Origin: Algoriphagus terrigena DSM 22685
GTDB taxonomy: Bacteria > Bacteroidota > Bacteroidia > Cytophagales > Cyclobacteriaceae
Direction: 5' to 3'
NCBI RefSeq assembly: GCF_000429445.1
Contig: NZ_AUBW01000007.1
Span: forward strand, 181,594 to 245,593
DNA length: 64,000 nucleotides
Part shown: positions 27,487 through 36,528 of the stretch, in pieces
How positions within the stretch are numbered: the first letter of the stretch is position 1
How the letters are laid out: each line of letters opens with the position of its first letter
Position numbers and translations under genes: made by a program
Notes under the pieces: model-generated
The model's input: the letters and a program-made list of their open reading frames with translations, nothing else
The model's database searches: none
Told to the model about the DNA's origin: nothing

Positions 27487-29256
27487 TCAGCTGGACTTTA
27501 CTGCCTTTTTGGGCAAAAAAGCGGACACTTTTTTCCAAATCCCAGTGTAGAAATCTGCCTCGAACAGTCTGGAATCTTTTCTCGCTTGTCTGAGGAAAAA
27601 CAAGCCAAAGGGCAATAGGCACAGGTTAGAGAAAATGGTACCGAACAGCGGGTCTGTGAGTCCTTCTTTTGCCCACTTTTCACCGGTAATCGTGAGCATA
27701 TAGAACAGAATGAAAAAGATGATAGATATCAGTACCGGCATGCCCAATCCTCCTTTTTTGATGATTGAGCCTAAGGGAGCCCCAATCAAAAACATCACAA
27801 AACAGGCAATCGCCTGCGAATATTTCTGGTACCAGGCGATCTCATATCTTCTGTATTCCCGTTCGTGATTATCTATCTGGGTTTCTTTTACATCAAATGT
27901 GTTTTTGAGGTTTCTCGAGTTATTGAGCGCCATGGTGTAGGCACTGGATAGGTAGCCGCGCTTGACCACCACCGAGTCAATCAGATATAGCTCTTTCTCA
28001 GTCAACGGGGCTGTTCGCCTGACTTTCTTGACTTCTTCTTGAGCTACCCCTACTGTATCCGCTGTTGCAATGGCTTTTGGTTCGGCATCGATAGAATCCC
28101 TTTTGGCTTTTCGTATGGCGACTTTTTCCCGAAAGATGGAGTCAGTTTTGGATATCTCCGGGCTTGCACTGACCACCAATCTCCTCTCTCCGGGTTGGAT
28201 AGAATCTGTTTTTTTGTCAGCCTCTGCTTCTACTGTTTCTGAAAGGTTTTTCAAAGAGTCCTGTTCCTTCTTCTCAAGCTCCAGCCGTGCCTTTCTCAAC
28301 TCATCGTCCCGTGTCTTTCTTTTCAATATCTCATCGGGAGGAATCAGTTTCCTATTTTTAGTGAAAAAAGGATAGGTGCTTTCCGTTTGATGATATCCTT
28401 GGAATTTCAGATCATTGACCAATGTATTGATCGAATCCAATCCCAACCTGATCTGCGCAATGTTTTTGATCGCCCGGTTGGTGGACCAGAGATCTTCGGG
28501 GGTTCGGCTTAGCTGGAAGGCATCCAGGTCAAATACAATCACGTTTTCGTCAAACTTCGTTCTTGAAAACTCCACGGGAGGCCCAGCTATTCCACGCGTT
28601 TGTCGCTCTTCTTTATAGTTTTGACCGTTGTACAAGGTCAATTTCAGATAACTGTCGCTGAAAAACGTCTCCATTCTTCCCGAATCAGCAAGTGTCACAT
28701 TTAGATTTCCCTGCTGGTCTCCGTGGTTATAGATGATGATGTCCCTTAGTCTGATATCGTCCATCTTTTGGTTGACCTTGATACTATAGCCTGGGATACC
28801 GGCATAGAAGACGCCCTCTTTGATATCCAAAGCTGGAGATTTCATCCGGATATCATACAGCAAACTAAATGTCTTGAGATTGACCTTAGGAACGAGGTAA
28901 TTGTTGGAGAGATACGCGGCGATCGTCAGTACAACCGCAAAAATACCAATTGGCCTCATGGCCCGGAGTAGGGAGATACCGCTGCTCTTGATCGCAGTCA
29001 GCTCAAAATGCTCTCCCAGATTGCCGAAAGTCATCAGGCTGGAAAGCAGAACCGCCAGCGGCAAAGCCATCGGGGAAATGCTGATCACGAAGTATCCGAT
29101 CAGTTCAGCATAGATCCAAAATCCCAGTCCTTTTCCGAAAATCTCATCAAAATATTTGAGCATGTTGACGATCAACAAGATGAAGTCAACAACCAAAAAA
29201 GTCAGTAAAAACGGCCCTATAAAAGATCCTAAAATTAGCTTATCGAGTTTTTTCAT
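27487..29256 (-). CDS. LptF/LptG family permease (YjgP/YjgQ)
   Basis: A 589-residue inner-membrane permease of the LPS export machine LptB2FG. It starts MKKLDKLILGSFIGPFLLTF (first TM), two further N-terminal helices follow (through PMALPLAVLLSSLMTFGNL), then a periplasmic jellyroll, and three C-terminal helices beginning IACFVMFLIGAPLGSIIKKG. Between about residue 300 and 420 a long charged, helix-prone and low-complexity insert (DELRKARLELEKKEQDSLKN and onward) makes it much longer than the 360-residue E. coli proteins; such inserts are usual in Bacteroidota homologues. It is either LptF or LptG; I cannot tell which. It lies 73 bp after the START-like gene. Confidence 0.9.
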   Translation of the reverse strand: MKKLDKLILGSFIGPFLLTFLVVDFILLIVNMLKYFDEIFGKGLGFWIYAELIGYFVISISPMALPLAVLLSSLMTFGNLGEHFELTAIKSSGISLLRAMRPIGIFAVVLTIAAYLSNNYLVPKVNLKTFSLLYDIRMKSPALDIKEGVFYAGIPGYSIKVNQKMDDIRLRDIIIYNHGDQQGNLNVTLADSGRMETFFSDSYLKLTLYNGQNYKEERQTRGIAGPPVEFSRTKFDENVIVFDLDAFQLSRTPEDLWSTNRAIKNIAQIRLGLDSINTLVNDLKFQGYHQTESTYPFFTKNRKLIPPDEILKRKTRDDELRKARLELEKKEQDSLKNLSETVEAEADKKTDSIQPGERRLVVSASPEISKTDSIFREKVAIRKAKRDSIDAEPKAIATADTVGVAQEEVKKVRRTAPLTEKELYLIDSVVVKRGYLSSAYTMALNNSRNLKNTFDVKETQIDNHEREYRRYEIAWYQKYSQAIACFVMFLIGAPLGSIIKKGGLGMPVLISIIFFILFYMLTITGEKWAKEGLTDPLFGTIFSNLCLLPFGLFFLRQARKDSRLFEADFYTGIWKKVSAFLPKKAVKSS

Positions 29257-29329
29257 TCGTGCAAACTTCCTCCGGCATGGAGTACGGTTAATCGATGCCA
29301 GAGTTCAAAGTTGGCAAATTGAAGGGAAT

Positions 29330-29725
29330 TTATCCACCTATAATTTCCTTAAGCTTTGCAATCAGTCCATCCCAGATCGCGGCGAGTTCGTCTTCTTCGT
29401 ATTCATTAGAATAATCGATCACCTTCAGAAAGAGCGATTGCGTCAGTTCATTTTCTTCCAACTTAAATTCAATGAAGGAGTGATCTGTTTCATTTTGGCT
29501 TTTAGGGTCAAAGAAATCAAATTTTACATGGAGGTTTGATCTCAGCGAAGTAAGTCGTGCGTGATGATCCTGGTTGTCAAAATTGAAAATGAAATTCTTG
29601 TCCTCGTCAATCCGGACTTCATCTGCGAACCACTCCTCTAATCCACTTGCAGAACTTAAATAATGAAAAACAATTTTCTTGGAAGCATTTATTTGATAAT
29701 CAGCAACAAACTTATTTTTGACCAT
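29330..29725 (-). CDS. START-like domain protein
   Basis: A 131-residue soluble protein beginning MVKNKFVADYQINASKKIVF. The order of a beta strand, FHYLSSASGLEEWFADEV, a run of strands with HSFIEFKLEENE, and a final amphipathic helix (AAIWDGLIAKLKEIIGG) matches the SRPBCC/AHA1 START-like fold used for binding hydrophobic ligands. I chose the ATG at 29725 because a longer frame to 29767 adds a basic non-family stretch. Ligand unknown. Being just upstream of an LptF/LptG-type permease it might share a transcript, but no function follows from that. Confidence 0.8.
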   Translation of the reverse strand: MVKNKFVADYQINASKKIVFHYLSSASGLEEWFADEVRIDEDKNFIFNFDNQDHHARLTSLRSNLHVKFDFFDPKSQNETDHSFIEFKLEENELTQSLFLKVIDYSNEYEEDELAAIWDGLIAKLKEIIGG

Positions 29726-29936
29726 GATTCGTAATTTTAAAGGTGACTTTTTCACACTTTTTCTCAAAACTGAACTTGCATTTAAGAGTACAAGACCTCA
29801 TATTTGCATTCCCTTTTGCAAGGGGCTCAAAACGGCCAAATTCACAAGGAAAGGCTAGATTTTCGAAATCCGATGATGGTTTAAGTTAGCCATTAATTTC
29901 AAAAATCAATACCGACGGAAATTTATAAAAATATTT

Positions 29937-30007
29937 GGCGTGGTATCCCGATGGCTATCGGGAGCAGGATTCATATCCGCCGCGGCGGACGGGAGTTCAA
30001 ATCTCCC
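29937..30007 (+). repeat. tRNA-Met-derived repeat, copy A, with palindromes in place of arms
   Basis: The 71 bases align end to end with the tRNA-Met at 30145 but with two replacements. After GGCGTGGTA the D-arm is replaced by the 18-nt palindrome TCCCGATGGCTATCGGGA. GCAGGATTCATA is kept, including the CAT anticodon. The 3' half of the anticodon arm is replaced by TCCGCCGCGGCGGA, and then CGGGAGTTCAAATCTCCC (the T-arm) is kept. The acceptor 3' strand is missing. The spacing to copy B is exactly 104 bp. Confidence 0.85.
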
Positions 30008-30040
30008 AAGAAGTAGAAATAGTGAGTAATAATAATATTC

Positions 30041-30111
30041 GGCGAGGTATCCCGATGGCTATCGGGAGCAGGATTCATATCCGCCGCGGCGGACGGGAGT
30101 TCAAATCTCCC
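30041..30111 (+). repeat. tRNA-Met-derived repeat, copy B, with palindromes in place of arms
   Basis: Identical to copy A apart from one base (GGCGAGGTA, now matching the real tRNA). It is followed by the same 33-bp spacer (AAGAAGTAGAAATAGTGAGT and onward), and the intact tRNA begins exactly 104 bp after its start. A tandem duplication including the tRNA leader therefore produced copies A and B. Confidence 0.85.
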
Positions 30112-30144
30112 AAGAAGTAGAAATAGTGAGTAATAATAATATTC

Positions 30145-30218
30145 GGCGAGGTAGCTCAGTTGGTTAGAGCGCAGGATTCATAACCCTGAGGTCGGGAGTT
30201 CAAATCTCCCTCTCGCTA
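30145..30218 (+). tRNA. tRNA-Met (anticodon CAT)
   Basis: A 74-nt cloverleaf. The acceptor is GGCGAGG paired with TCTCGCT (two G-U pairs), the D-arm GCTCAGTTGGTTAGAGC, and the anticodon arm CAGGATTCATAACCCTG with CAT. The T-arm is GGGAGTTCAAATCTCCC and the discriminator base is A; CA follows in the sequence. It lacks the initiator features and is probably the elongator form, though a lysidine-modified tRNA-Ile with CAT cannot be excluded by reading alone. Two altered copies precede it and one follows it. Confidence 0.92.
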
Positions 30219-30221
30219 CAG

Positions 30222-30251
30222 AGGCTTTCGGAAACGGAAGCCTTTTTTTTT
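30222..30251 (+). terminator. Terminator of tRNA-Met
   Basis: AGGCTTTCG and CGGAAGCCT form a 9-bp stem (one G-U pair) with a GAAA loop, followed by a T run of nine, starting 3 bp after the tRNA. Confidence 0.92.
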
Positions 30252-30277
30252 GCCTATCTTGAGCTACTCATTCCGAT

Positions 30278-30335
30278 ACTTGGAGTCCGAGTGCAGGATT
30301 CCTATCCGCCGCGGCGGACGGGAGTTCAAACCTCC
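30278..30335 (+). repeat. tRNA-Met-derived repeat, copy C, partial
   Basis: Downstream of the tRNA terminator, GCAGGATTCCTA, the palindrome TCCGCCGCGGCGGA and CGGGAGTTCAAACCTCC repeat the second half of copies A and B with a few changes (CAT to CCT at the anticodon site). In place of the D-arm palindrome there is a different hairpin, ACTTGGAGTCCGAGT (ACTTGG paired with CCGAGT). No 5' acceptor strand is present. Confidence 0.75.
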
Positions 30336-30403
30336 TCCTGAAACCCTTCTTTCACAAACCCTTTTGATCCTTAATACAGCGGTTTTTGGCTATATTCCAG
30401 CCA

Positions 30404-31732
30404 ATGAACCCAAAATCTGTCCAAGAACCGCCTGGTTCCTTTTTAAAAAAGCTACGCTTTCTAGGCCCGGGATTTATCCTATCTGCGTCCATAGTCGGTT
30501 CCGGTGAATTGATTGCCACGACCGTCTTGGGAGCTAAAGCCGGATTCATCACGTTTTGGGTCATCTTGGTCAGCTGTTTGATCAAAGTCGCAATTCAGCT
30601 GGAATTCGGGAAGAACGCCATCGTTTCCGGCAAGCCGCTCATGCAAGAGTTCAATCAACTGTCAGGCCCGGCATTTGGCAAAGCCAATTGGGCCGTGTGG
30701 TCTACTTTCGTGCTCACCTCTTTCAAAACACTCCAAATTGGGGGAATGATGGGCGGCTCGGCCATTGTCTTGAATTTGATCTTCCCTACCCTTCCGATCA
30801 ACATTTGGCTGCTGTTGCTGGGAATCAGCCTCAGTTTGTTGATTTACAAAAACTACTATCGCCTGATCGAAAAAGCATCCACGCTGATGGTTTTTGGCTT
30901 TACACTTTTTACGATCGCATCACTCGTTGCGCTGTTTTACACTCCCTTTGCATTCACACTAGATGACGTCTTGTCCGGGTTAACCTTCAAGTTGCCGCAG
31001 GAGGTCATTTTCGTCGCTATCGCGGCATTCGGGATCACGGGGGTGGCGAGTGACGAGATCATCGCCTACACTTATTGGTGTCAGGAAAAGGGATATGCGG
31101 CCTACGTCGGTCCAAATGACGGCTCGGAATCCTGGAAAAAGCGGGCCCGTGGATGGATCAAGATCATGTACCTCGATGCTTTTTTGGCAATGATCGTCTA
31201 CACCTTAGTCACGGCCGCTTTCTACTTGCTGGGTGCGTCAGTCCTTTATGGGCAGGGGCAAATACCCGATGGTAACGATCTGATCAACTATCTCGCGACG
31301 ATCTACACCGAGTCCCTTGGGCCAGGAGCGAGATTTAGCTATTTGGCCGGAGCATTCTTCGCCTTGTATTCCAGCATTTTTGCCTCGCTGGCCTATTGGT
31401 CGAGGCTTTATCCGGACGTCTTTTGTGAGTTGGGATGGTTAAAAAGGGGCGACGAACCTGGAAGGAAAAGGTGGGTGGGAATCCTGGCCTGGGCTTTCCC
31501 GGCTATTTGGGTGATCACCTACTTATTTGTTAAGCTTCCGGGTTTTATGGTGCTTTCAGGAGGAATTGTGGCTTCTGTGTTGTTGCTCGTGGTCGTCGCC
31601 GCGGCGATCAAGTTTAGGGCAAAAAATAGAGAGCTAAGATTGACTTCCGGGTTTGGATCTGAGCTGATGTTTTGGCTGAGTGCCGTTGCGATTCTCTCTG
31701 TCTCTGCTTACGGGATCTGGAAGCTTTTTTGA
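30404..31732 (+). CDS. Nramp-family transporter, divergent (lacks canonical metal motif)
   Basis: A 442-residue protein with about 11 hydrophobic helices and the LeuT-type Nramp layout. Helix 1 begins LGPGFILSASIVGSGELIAT: the GPG element is kept, but the metal-binding DPGN of true Nramps is replaced by VGSGE. Helix 6, usually MPHN, reads FGITGVASDEIIAYTYW. The protein therefore belongs to an Nramp-related branch, and transport of Mn2+ or Fe2+ should not be assumed. The ATG at 30404 was chosen; a TTG 18 bp upstream is open but adds nothing family-like. It stands alone, just downstream of the tRNA-Met repeat cluster. Confidence 0.8.
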   Translation: MNPKSVQEPPGSFLKKLRFLGPGFILSASIVGSGELIATTVLGAKAGFITFWVILVSCLIKVAIQLEFGKNAIVSGKPLMQEFNQLSGPAFGKANWAVWSTFVLTSFKTLQIGGMMGGSAIVLNLIFPTLPINIWLLLLGISLSLLIYKNYYRLIEKASTLMVFGFTLFTIASLVALFYTPFAFTLDDVLSGLTFKLPQEVIFVAIAAFGITGVASDEIIAYTYWCQEKGYAAYVGPNDGSESWKKRARGWIKIMYLDAFLAMIVYTLVTAAFYLLGASVLYGQGQIPDGNDLINYLATIYTESLGPGARFSYLAGAFFALYSSIFASLAYWSRLYPDVFCELGWLKRGDEPGRKRWVGILAWAFPAIWVITYLFVKLPGFMVLSGGIVASVLLLVVVAAAIKFRAKNRELRLTSGFGSELMFWLSAVAILSVSAYGIWKLF

Positions 31733-31820
31733 TTTGCAATTATAGAAATCAATAAATCTAGCCCGAAGTCAAAGAGAACGAATTACGAAGCGCGCTCCTT
31801 GGACTGCTACCCCGGAAACA

Positions 31821-31847
31821 AAAAAAGCCTCCCCAATGGGAAGGCTT
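31821..31847 (-). terminator. Terminator of the thrS-infC-rpmI-rplT operon
   Basis: AAAGCCTTCCC pairs with the facing GGGGAGGCTTT (one bulge) on the minus strand and is followed by TTTTTTT, 25 bp past the rplT stop. Confidence 0.88.
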
Positions 31848-31872
31848 TCCGCAAAATAAGGATGTGCCGACC

Positions 31873-32217
31873 TTATTTTACTCTTTCAACTACAGCTTTG
31901 AATGCTTCTGGATGGTTCATTGCCAAATCAGCCAAAACCTTACGGTTAAGTTCGATTTCTGCTTTCTTTAGCAAACCCATCAATTGAGAATAGGAAACAC
32001 CGTGCATTCTTGCACCGGCGTTGATACGCTGAATCCACAAACCTCTGAATTCTCTCTTCTTCGCTTTACGATCTCTGTAAGCGTACTGAAGACCTTTCTC
32101 GTACTTGTTTTTCGCTACAGTCCATACGTTGCTACCTCTTCCGAAGTAACCTCTTGTGGCCTTTAGCACTTTTTTTCTTCTTGCTCTGGACGCTACCGCG
32201 TTTACCGATCTAGGCAT
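31873..32217 (-). CDS. rplT: 50S ribosomal protein L20
   Basis: A 114-residue protein with the classical L20 N-terminus ([37 protein letters not shown]) and the core [26 protein letters not shown]20 binds 23S rRNA early in 50S assembly and, in several bacteria, also represses its own operon. It is the last gene of the thrS-infC-rpmI-rplT operon; the spacing to rpmI is 107 bp. Confidence 0.98.
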   Translation of the reverse strand: MPRSVNAVASRARRKKVLKATRGYFGRGSNVWTVAKNKYEKGLQYAYRDRKAKKREFRGLWIQRINAGARMHGVSYSQLMGLLKKAEIELNRKVLADLAMNHPEAFKAVVERVK

Positions 32218-32324
32218 AGTTTTTTAGTTTTTGACACTTGGTGTTCCGATCAATGCGGAATCTTGGTTACCAAAGTATCTGGTGAATTAATGAACCTTGT
32301 TATTTAAAAGAGTTAAGCTGGAGA

Positions 32325-32519
32325 TCAGATCTTCAACATGTCTCTCACTCTGCCTTCGTCAGACACGTGCACCAAACCAGTCTTGGTCAGGTTGTGCTTA
32401 CGCTTGGTAGATTTTTTTGTCAGGATGTGGCTTTTGAAAGCGTGTTTCCTTTTGATTTTACCGGTTCCTGTGAGGGAAAACCGCTTTTTTGCACTGGATT
32501 TGGTTTTTACTTTTGGCAT
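32325..32519 (-). CDS. rpmI: 50S ribosomal protein L35
   Basis: A 64-residue basic protein beginning [20 protein letters not shown] and continuing [20 protein letters not shown], the standard L35 sequence. It sits between infC (25-bp gap) and rplT in the conserved IF3 operon. Confidence 0.98.
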   Translation of the reverse strand: MPKVKTKSSAKKRFSLTGTGKIKRKHAFKSHILTKKSTKRKHNLTKTGLVHVSDEGRVRDMLKI

Positions 32520-32544
32520 TTTGCTGTATTTAAATTGGTTGAAA

Positions 32545-33099
32545 TTACTTTTTACCCGCCTTCGGAGCGATAAAGATGCTCATCCGTTTTCCTTCCAACT
32601 TTGGCATCTGCTCCACCACTCCGTGGTCTTCGAGCTCCTGCGCAAATTTCAAAAGAAGCATCTCCCCTCTTTCTTTGAAAACAATCGATCGGCCGACGAA
32701 GTGAACGTAGGCTTTTACTTTTGCTCCTTCTTTCAGAAAGTTGATGGCGTGCTTCAGTTTGAAGTTGAAATCGTGATCATCGGTATTAGGTCCGAATCTG
32801 ATTTCTTTTAAAACAACCTTGGCTGCATTGGCCTTGATCTCCTTTTGTTTCTTCTTCTGCTCGTATTTAAACTTCGCATAGTCGATGATCTTACATACGG
32901 GAGGTTCTGCATTCGGAGAAATTTCGACAAGATCAAGTTCATTGTCTTGGGCAAGTTTGATGGCTTTTTCGATAGACAATACGGCGTTTCCGCCCTCTAC
33001 GAAGTCTCCTACTAATCTTACCTCACGGACTCTGATTTTATGATTGATCCGGTATGGCTCCTCTTGTCTTCCTCTTGGCTGCTGTGGTCTTTGATTCAA
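32545..33099 (-). CDS. infC: Translation initiation factor IF-3 (non-ATG start)
   Basis: IF-3 N-terminal domain ([20 protein letters not shown]), linker ([16 protein letters not shown]), and C-terminal domain ([38 protein letters not shown]). IF-3 binds the 30S subunit and checks start codons. No ATG is available near the N-terminus. The frame can start at TTG (33099, giving [11 protein letters not shown]) or at ATT (33120, preceded by AGG at a suitable distance and giving seven more residues). Rare starts are typical of infC and underlie its autoregulation by IF-3 in other bacteria. I give the TTG coordinate but consider ATT at least equally likely. Confidence 0.93.
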   Translation of the reverse strand: MNQRPQQPRGRQEEPYRINHKIRVREVRLVGDFVEGGNAVLSIEKAIKLAQDNELDLVEISPNAEPPVCKIIDYAKFKYEQKKKQKEIKANAAKVVLKEIRFGPNTDDHDFNFKLKHAINFLKEGAKVKAYVHFVGRSIVFKERGEMLLLKFAQELEDHGVVEQMPKLEGKRMSIFIAPKAGKK

Positions 33100-33185
33100 G
33101 TTAGCTACGGTTGTTTTAATTTGAAATTGCCTGCAAATATCGGAATTATTTCTAATTCTAAAAAGCAGAATAAAATATTACGTTT

Positions 33186-35135
33186 TTACTGCTTACTCAG
33201 GGATTCTGAAATAATCCCTTGAAAATACCCGATGAACTCCTCAATTGAGAAGCTTCCCAAGTCCCCTTGTCCGTGCTTTCTGACGGACACTTTCTGCTCT
33301 TCCTGTTCTTTTTCACCGACTATGAGCATGAAAGGCACTTTCTTAACCTCCGAATCACGAATCTTGCGACCGATCTTTTCATCCCGGTTGTCGATGTGCC
33401 CGGCTATGCCCGCTTCATCCAAGACAGCCTTCAACTCCGCTGCGTATTCGATATATTTTTCAGAAATAGGCAAAATATTAATCTGCTCCGGAGAAAGCCA
33501 AAGCGGAAAATCACCCGCGCAGTGCTCAATCAGCACGGCTACAAATCGCTCCAGCGAGCCAAATGGTGCCCGGTGTATCATCACTGGACGGTGTTTCTGA
33601 TTGTCAGAACCGATGTATTCGAGCTGGAATCTATCTGGTAATTGGTAGTCCACCTGAATGGTTCCCAATTGCCATTTTCTTCCCAATGCATCTTTGACCA
33701 TGAAGTCAAGCTTCGGTCCATAGAATGCCGCCTCGCCCAGTTCAGTCACAGTGACCAAACCTTTCTCAGCAGCCGCTTCGATGATGGCCGATTCTGCCTT
33801 TTGCCAGGCTTCATCGCCACCAATATATTTCTCCTTTTTCTCAGGATCTCTCAAAGAAATCTGTGCGGTATAGTCCTCAAAACCCAAGGCTTTGAACACA
33901 TAGAGCACCAAGTCAATTACTTTGATAAACTCCTCCTTCACCTGATCCGGACGGCAGAAGATGTGTGCATCGTCTTGAGTAAATCCGCGAACGCGGGTCA
34001 AGCCATGCAATTCCCCGCTCTGCTCGTAGCGATACACGGTGCCAAATTCAGCATAGCGGATCGGCAAATCCTTGTAGGATCTTGGCTTGTGCTTGTAGAT
34101 TTCGCAGTGATGCGGGCAGTTCATCGGCTTCAGCAGAAACGCCTCCCCTTCGTGCGGAGTGGTGATCGGTTGGAAGGAATCCTTCCCGTATTTCTCGTAG
34201 TGCCCCGAGGTTTCATAGAGAGCCTTGCTTCCGATATGCGGTGTAGTGACTTGCTGATAGCCGGATTTGTCCTGGGCTTTTTTCATAAAGCTGATCAGTC
34301 GCTCACGCAGCAAAGTGCCTTTTGGAAGCCATAACGGCAATCCCATCCCTACTTTTTCGGAGAAAGTGAACAACTCCAGCTCGCGGCCAATCTTGCGGTG
34401 ATCACGTTTCTTGGCTTCTTCCAGTAGAGTCAGATAGTCTTTCAGCTCCTGAGCTTTTGGAAAAGTGACTCCGTAAATGCGGGTCAGCATCTTGCGCTTC
34501 TCATCCCCTCTCCAGTACGCTCCGGCGATGTTGGTCAGCTTGACAGCTTTGATAAATCCGGTATTCGGAATGTGCGGACCACGGCAAAGGTCAGTGAAGT
34601 TGCCCTGCTGGTAAAAGGTGATCGAGCCATCCTCCAGACCTTCCAAGAGATCGAGTTTGTATTCGTCTCCTTTTTCCTGAAAGAAAGCAACCGCTTCCTT
34701 CTTGCCCACATTTGTTCTAATAAACTCGCTTTTTTGCTTCGCAAGCTCAATCATCTTCTGCTCGATCTTCTCCAGCTCATCTCCTTCCAGCTTGTGGTCA
34801 CCGAAGTCCACGTCGTAGTAGAAACCAGTCTCGATTGGAGGGCCGATACCGAACTTGGTGCCCGGATACAGGGCTTCCAGGGCCTCAGCCATCAAGTGGG
34901 CTGAAGAGTGCCAAAAGGTGTTTTTACCTTCCAGATCGTTCCAGGTGAGCAATTGCAGGGTGGAATCGGCGTCAATGGTCCGGGTAGCATCCCAAACCTG
35001 ACCGTTTACTTTGGCGGCAAGGACATTTCGAGCCAAACCCTCGCTGATACTTGCAGCAATCTGTAGCCCGGAAGTTCCTTTTTCATACTCCTTCACGGAG
35101 CCATCCGGAAGGGTAATCTTAATTTGTTGTGACAT
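33186..35135 (-). CDS. thrS: Threonyl-tRNA synthetase
   Basis: A 649-residue class II synthetase. The TGS domain (1-62) starts [20 protein letters not shown]. The editing domain contains [17 protein letters not shown] and later [10 protein letters not shown]. The catalytic core holds the motif 2 region [20 protein letters not shown] with zinc ligands such as the Cys of [11 protein letters not shown] and a downstream His in [12 protein letters not shown] (motif 3). The anticodon-binding domain closes the protein ([20 protein letters not shown]). It is the first gene of thrS-infC-rpmI-rplT, with 86 bp to infC. Confidence 0.98.
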   Translation of the reverse strand: MSQQIKITLPDGSVKEYEKGTSGLQIAASISEGLARNVLAAKVNGQVWDATRTIDADSTLQLLTWNDLEGKNTFWHSSAHLMAEALEALYPGTKFGIGPPIETGFYYDVDFGDHKLEGDELEKIEQKMIELAKQKSEFIRTNVGKKEAVAFFQEKGDEYKLDLLEGLEDGSITFYQQGNFTDLCRGPHIPNTGFIKAVKLTNIAGAYWRGDEKRKMLTRIYGVTFPKAQELKDYLTLLEEAKKRDHRKIGRELELFTFSEKVGMGLPLWLPKGTLLRERLISFMKKAQDKSGYQQVTTPHIGSKALYETSGHYEKYGKDSFQPITTPHEGEAFLLKPMNCPHHCEIYKHKPRSYKDLPIRYAEFGTVYRYEQSGELHGLTRVRGFTQDDAHIFCRPDQVKEEFIKVIDLVLYVFKALGFEDYTAQISLRDPEKKEKYIGGDEAWQKAESAIIEAAAEKGLVTVTELGEAAFYGPKLDFMVKDALGRKWQLGTIQVDYQLPDRFQLEYIGSDNQKHRPVMIHRAPFGSLERFVAVLIEHCAGDFPLWLSPEQINILPISEKYIEYAAELKAVLDEAGIAGHIDNRDEKIGRKIRDSEVKKVPFMLIVGEKEQEEQKVSVRKHGQGDLGSFSIEEFIGYFQGIISESLSKQ

Positions 35136-35244
35136 TTGTTTTTGTTTTTCTGCCCATACAAACAGGCAAAGGGTTTAAGCTGCAAATATGCAAAACCGAC
35201 CAGCAAAGGAAAAATTTAGGGGAAGGGAATGTGGAAATGAACCG

Positions 35245-36507
35245 CTATTTCTTCACGCTGTAAACAATAAGGACAGGATTTTCGGAATCTTTTGCCTGAA
35301 GCGCTATACGGGCAAAGTTTTTCCCCTTCCCCTTCACATATTCTTCAAACGCTTCCTGACCGAGTTCTTCTTTCCTATTCAGTAAAACATCGTATAGATC
35401 CCTACCGGGAACTTTAAATCCAACTTTAACATCTTCAAAGTGGTATAGAATAGAATAGGCATCAAAACTGCCGTCCAAATCATCCAAAATTCTTCCCTTC
35501 AGAATACTGGTTTTTTGATTTTTTCTGTCAAAAAACACATTATAAAAATTTTCCTCATACTTAAATGCTGAATAAAGTTGTGATTCAGTCAAATACCACT
35601 GATTAGGATGAAAGTACAGCTTTGCCTTTTTATTGATGAATTCAAGCTCCTGAAGCGGATCCAAATTCAGACTGTTCTTCTTCAATTCCTCAGTACTCTG
35701 GGCATACTTTCCAAAGTCAAAAACGAGTTTGGGATACATCTTTTTTTCTCCGAAAGACCAAATGGTGTCCTGAAAAGCTTTCCCTAAAAAGACCTCACCT
35801 CCATTCTTGATAAAATTGTCTCTAGACGGATAATTTCCGGTGTATCTGTCCTCTTGATAAAGTAAATATCTCAATGTGTCCTGAAAAGCGTCATCCACGC
35901 TAACTACATGGTATTCTCCAGGCTCACGAGTGCTCGAATAGAAATAAAATCGCTTTTCATTCTCAGAGTAAACACCCGAGCCAACAAACTGTTTCAGCTT
36001 TTCTTCCCTCAAAAATTTTCCATCTGAGGAGAACCACATCAATTTGGGCGGATAAACACCTAGTAGTAAAAGCTCTTCATTTACAATTGTCGCATCATCA
36101 AACTCCATGTATTTACCAGGTCCTTCCCCATAAGCACGAATTTTGGAAAGAAATTGTCCAGACTGATCAAAGATGTGAATGCATTTACAACCAAAAATAT
36201 CCAGTGCAAGAATCTTGTCTCCATGAAAAAATATTTTTTGCAAACCGGCATTGAGCTGGGCATCTTCAGAATCATCCTTCAGCCAGATATATTCGATTTC
36301 CGGTTCAAAGAATTCTGAAAGTTTCCCTTCTCGGGCTTCTGAAAGGTCGATTTTGATAAGTTCCAGATCTCCATCCGCTTGTAGTGATTTTTTGTCGTTC
36401 TCCGGCGCACAGGAGGTTAAAAAGCCACAAAACAATATCGTAATCAAAAAATAGATTCGCTTCAAGAAATCCAGATTGTTGACACTCTTCCAGGTAGATT
36501 GAATCAT
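35245..36507 (-). CDS. 6-bladed beta-propeller lipoprotein
   Basis: A 420-residue surface or periplasmic protein. After an extended N-terminus the hydrophobic segment FLITILFCGFLTSC supplies a lipobox with Cys as likely acylation site. The body has repeated beta-propeller strands such as GLQKIFFHGDKILALDIFG, CIHIFDQSGQFLSKIRAYGEGPGKY and MWFSSDGKFLREEKL, the pattern of the NHL-like 6-bladed propeller family (PF17170 type) common in Bacteroidota. The start at ATG 36507 is preferred to an upstream TTG at 36513. Function of this paralogue is unknown; many stand alone. The next gene upstream, a probable outer-membrane protein, is co-directional with a 21-bp gap. Confidence 0.82.
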   Translation of the reverse strand: MIQSTWKSVNNLDFLKRIYFLITILFCGFLTSCAPENDKKSLQADGDLELIKIDLSEAREGKLSEFFEPEIEYIWLKDDSEDAQLNAGLQKIFFHGDKILALDIFGCKCIHIFDQSGQFLSKIRAYGEGPGKYMEFDDATIVNEELLLLGVYPPKLMWFSSDGKFLREEKLKQFVGSGVYSENEKRFYFYSSTREPGEYHVVSVDDAFQDTLRYLLYQEDRYTGNYPSRDNFIKNGGEVFLGKAFQDTIWSFGEKKMYPKLVFDFGKYAQSTEELKKNSLNLDPLQELEFINKKAKLYFHPNQWYLTESQLYSAFKYEENFYNVFFDRKNQKTSILKGRILDDLDGSFDAYSILYHFEDVKVGFKVPGRDLYDVLLNRKEELGQEAFEEYVKGKGKNFARIALQAKDSENPVLIVYSVKK

Positions 36508-36528
36508 CCTCAATTCTTTATTCTTCGA

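Noticed and set aside
29937..30340. Possible CRISPR array because of regularly spaced, palindrome-bearing repeats
   Set aside because: Only two full units at 104-bp spacing; the spacers are identical and the repeats align with tRNA-Met. No cas genes are present.
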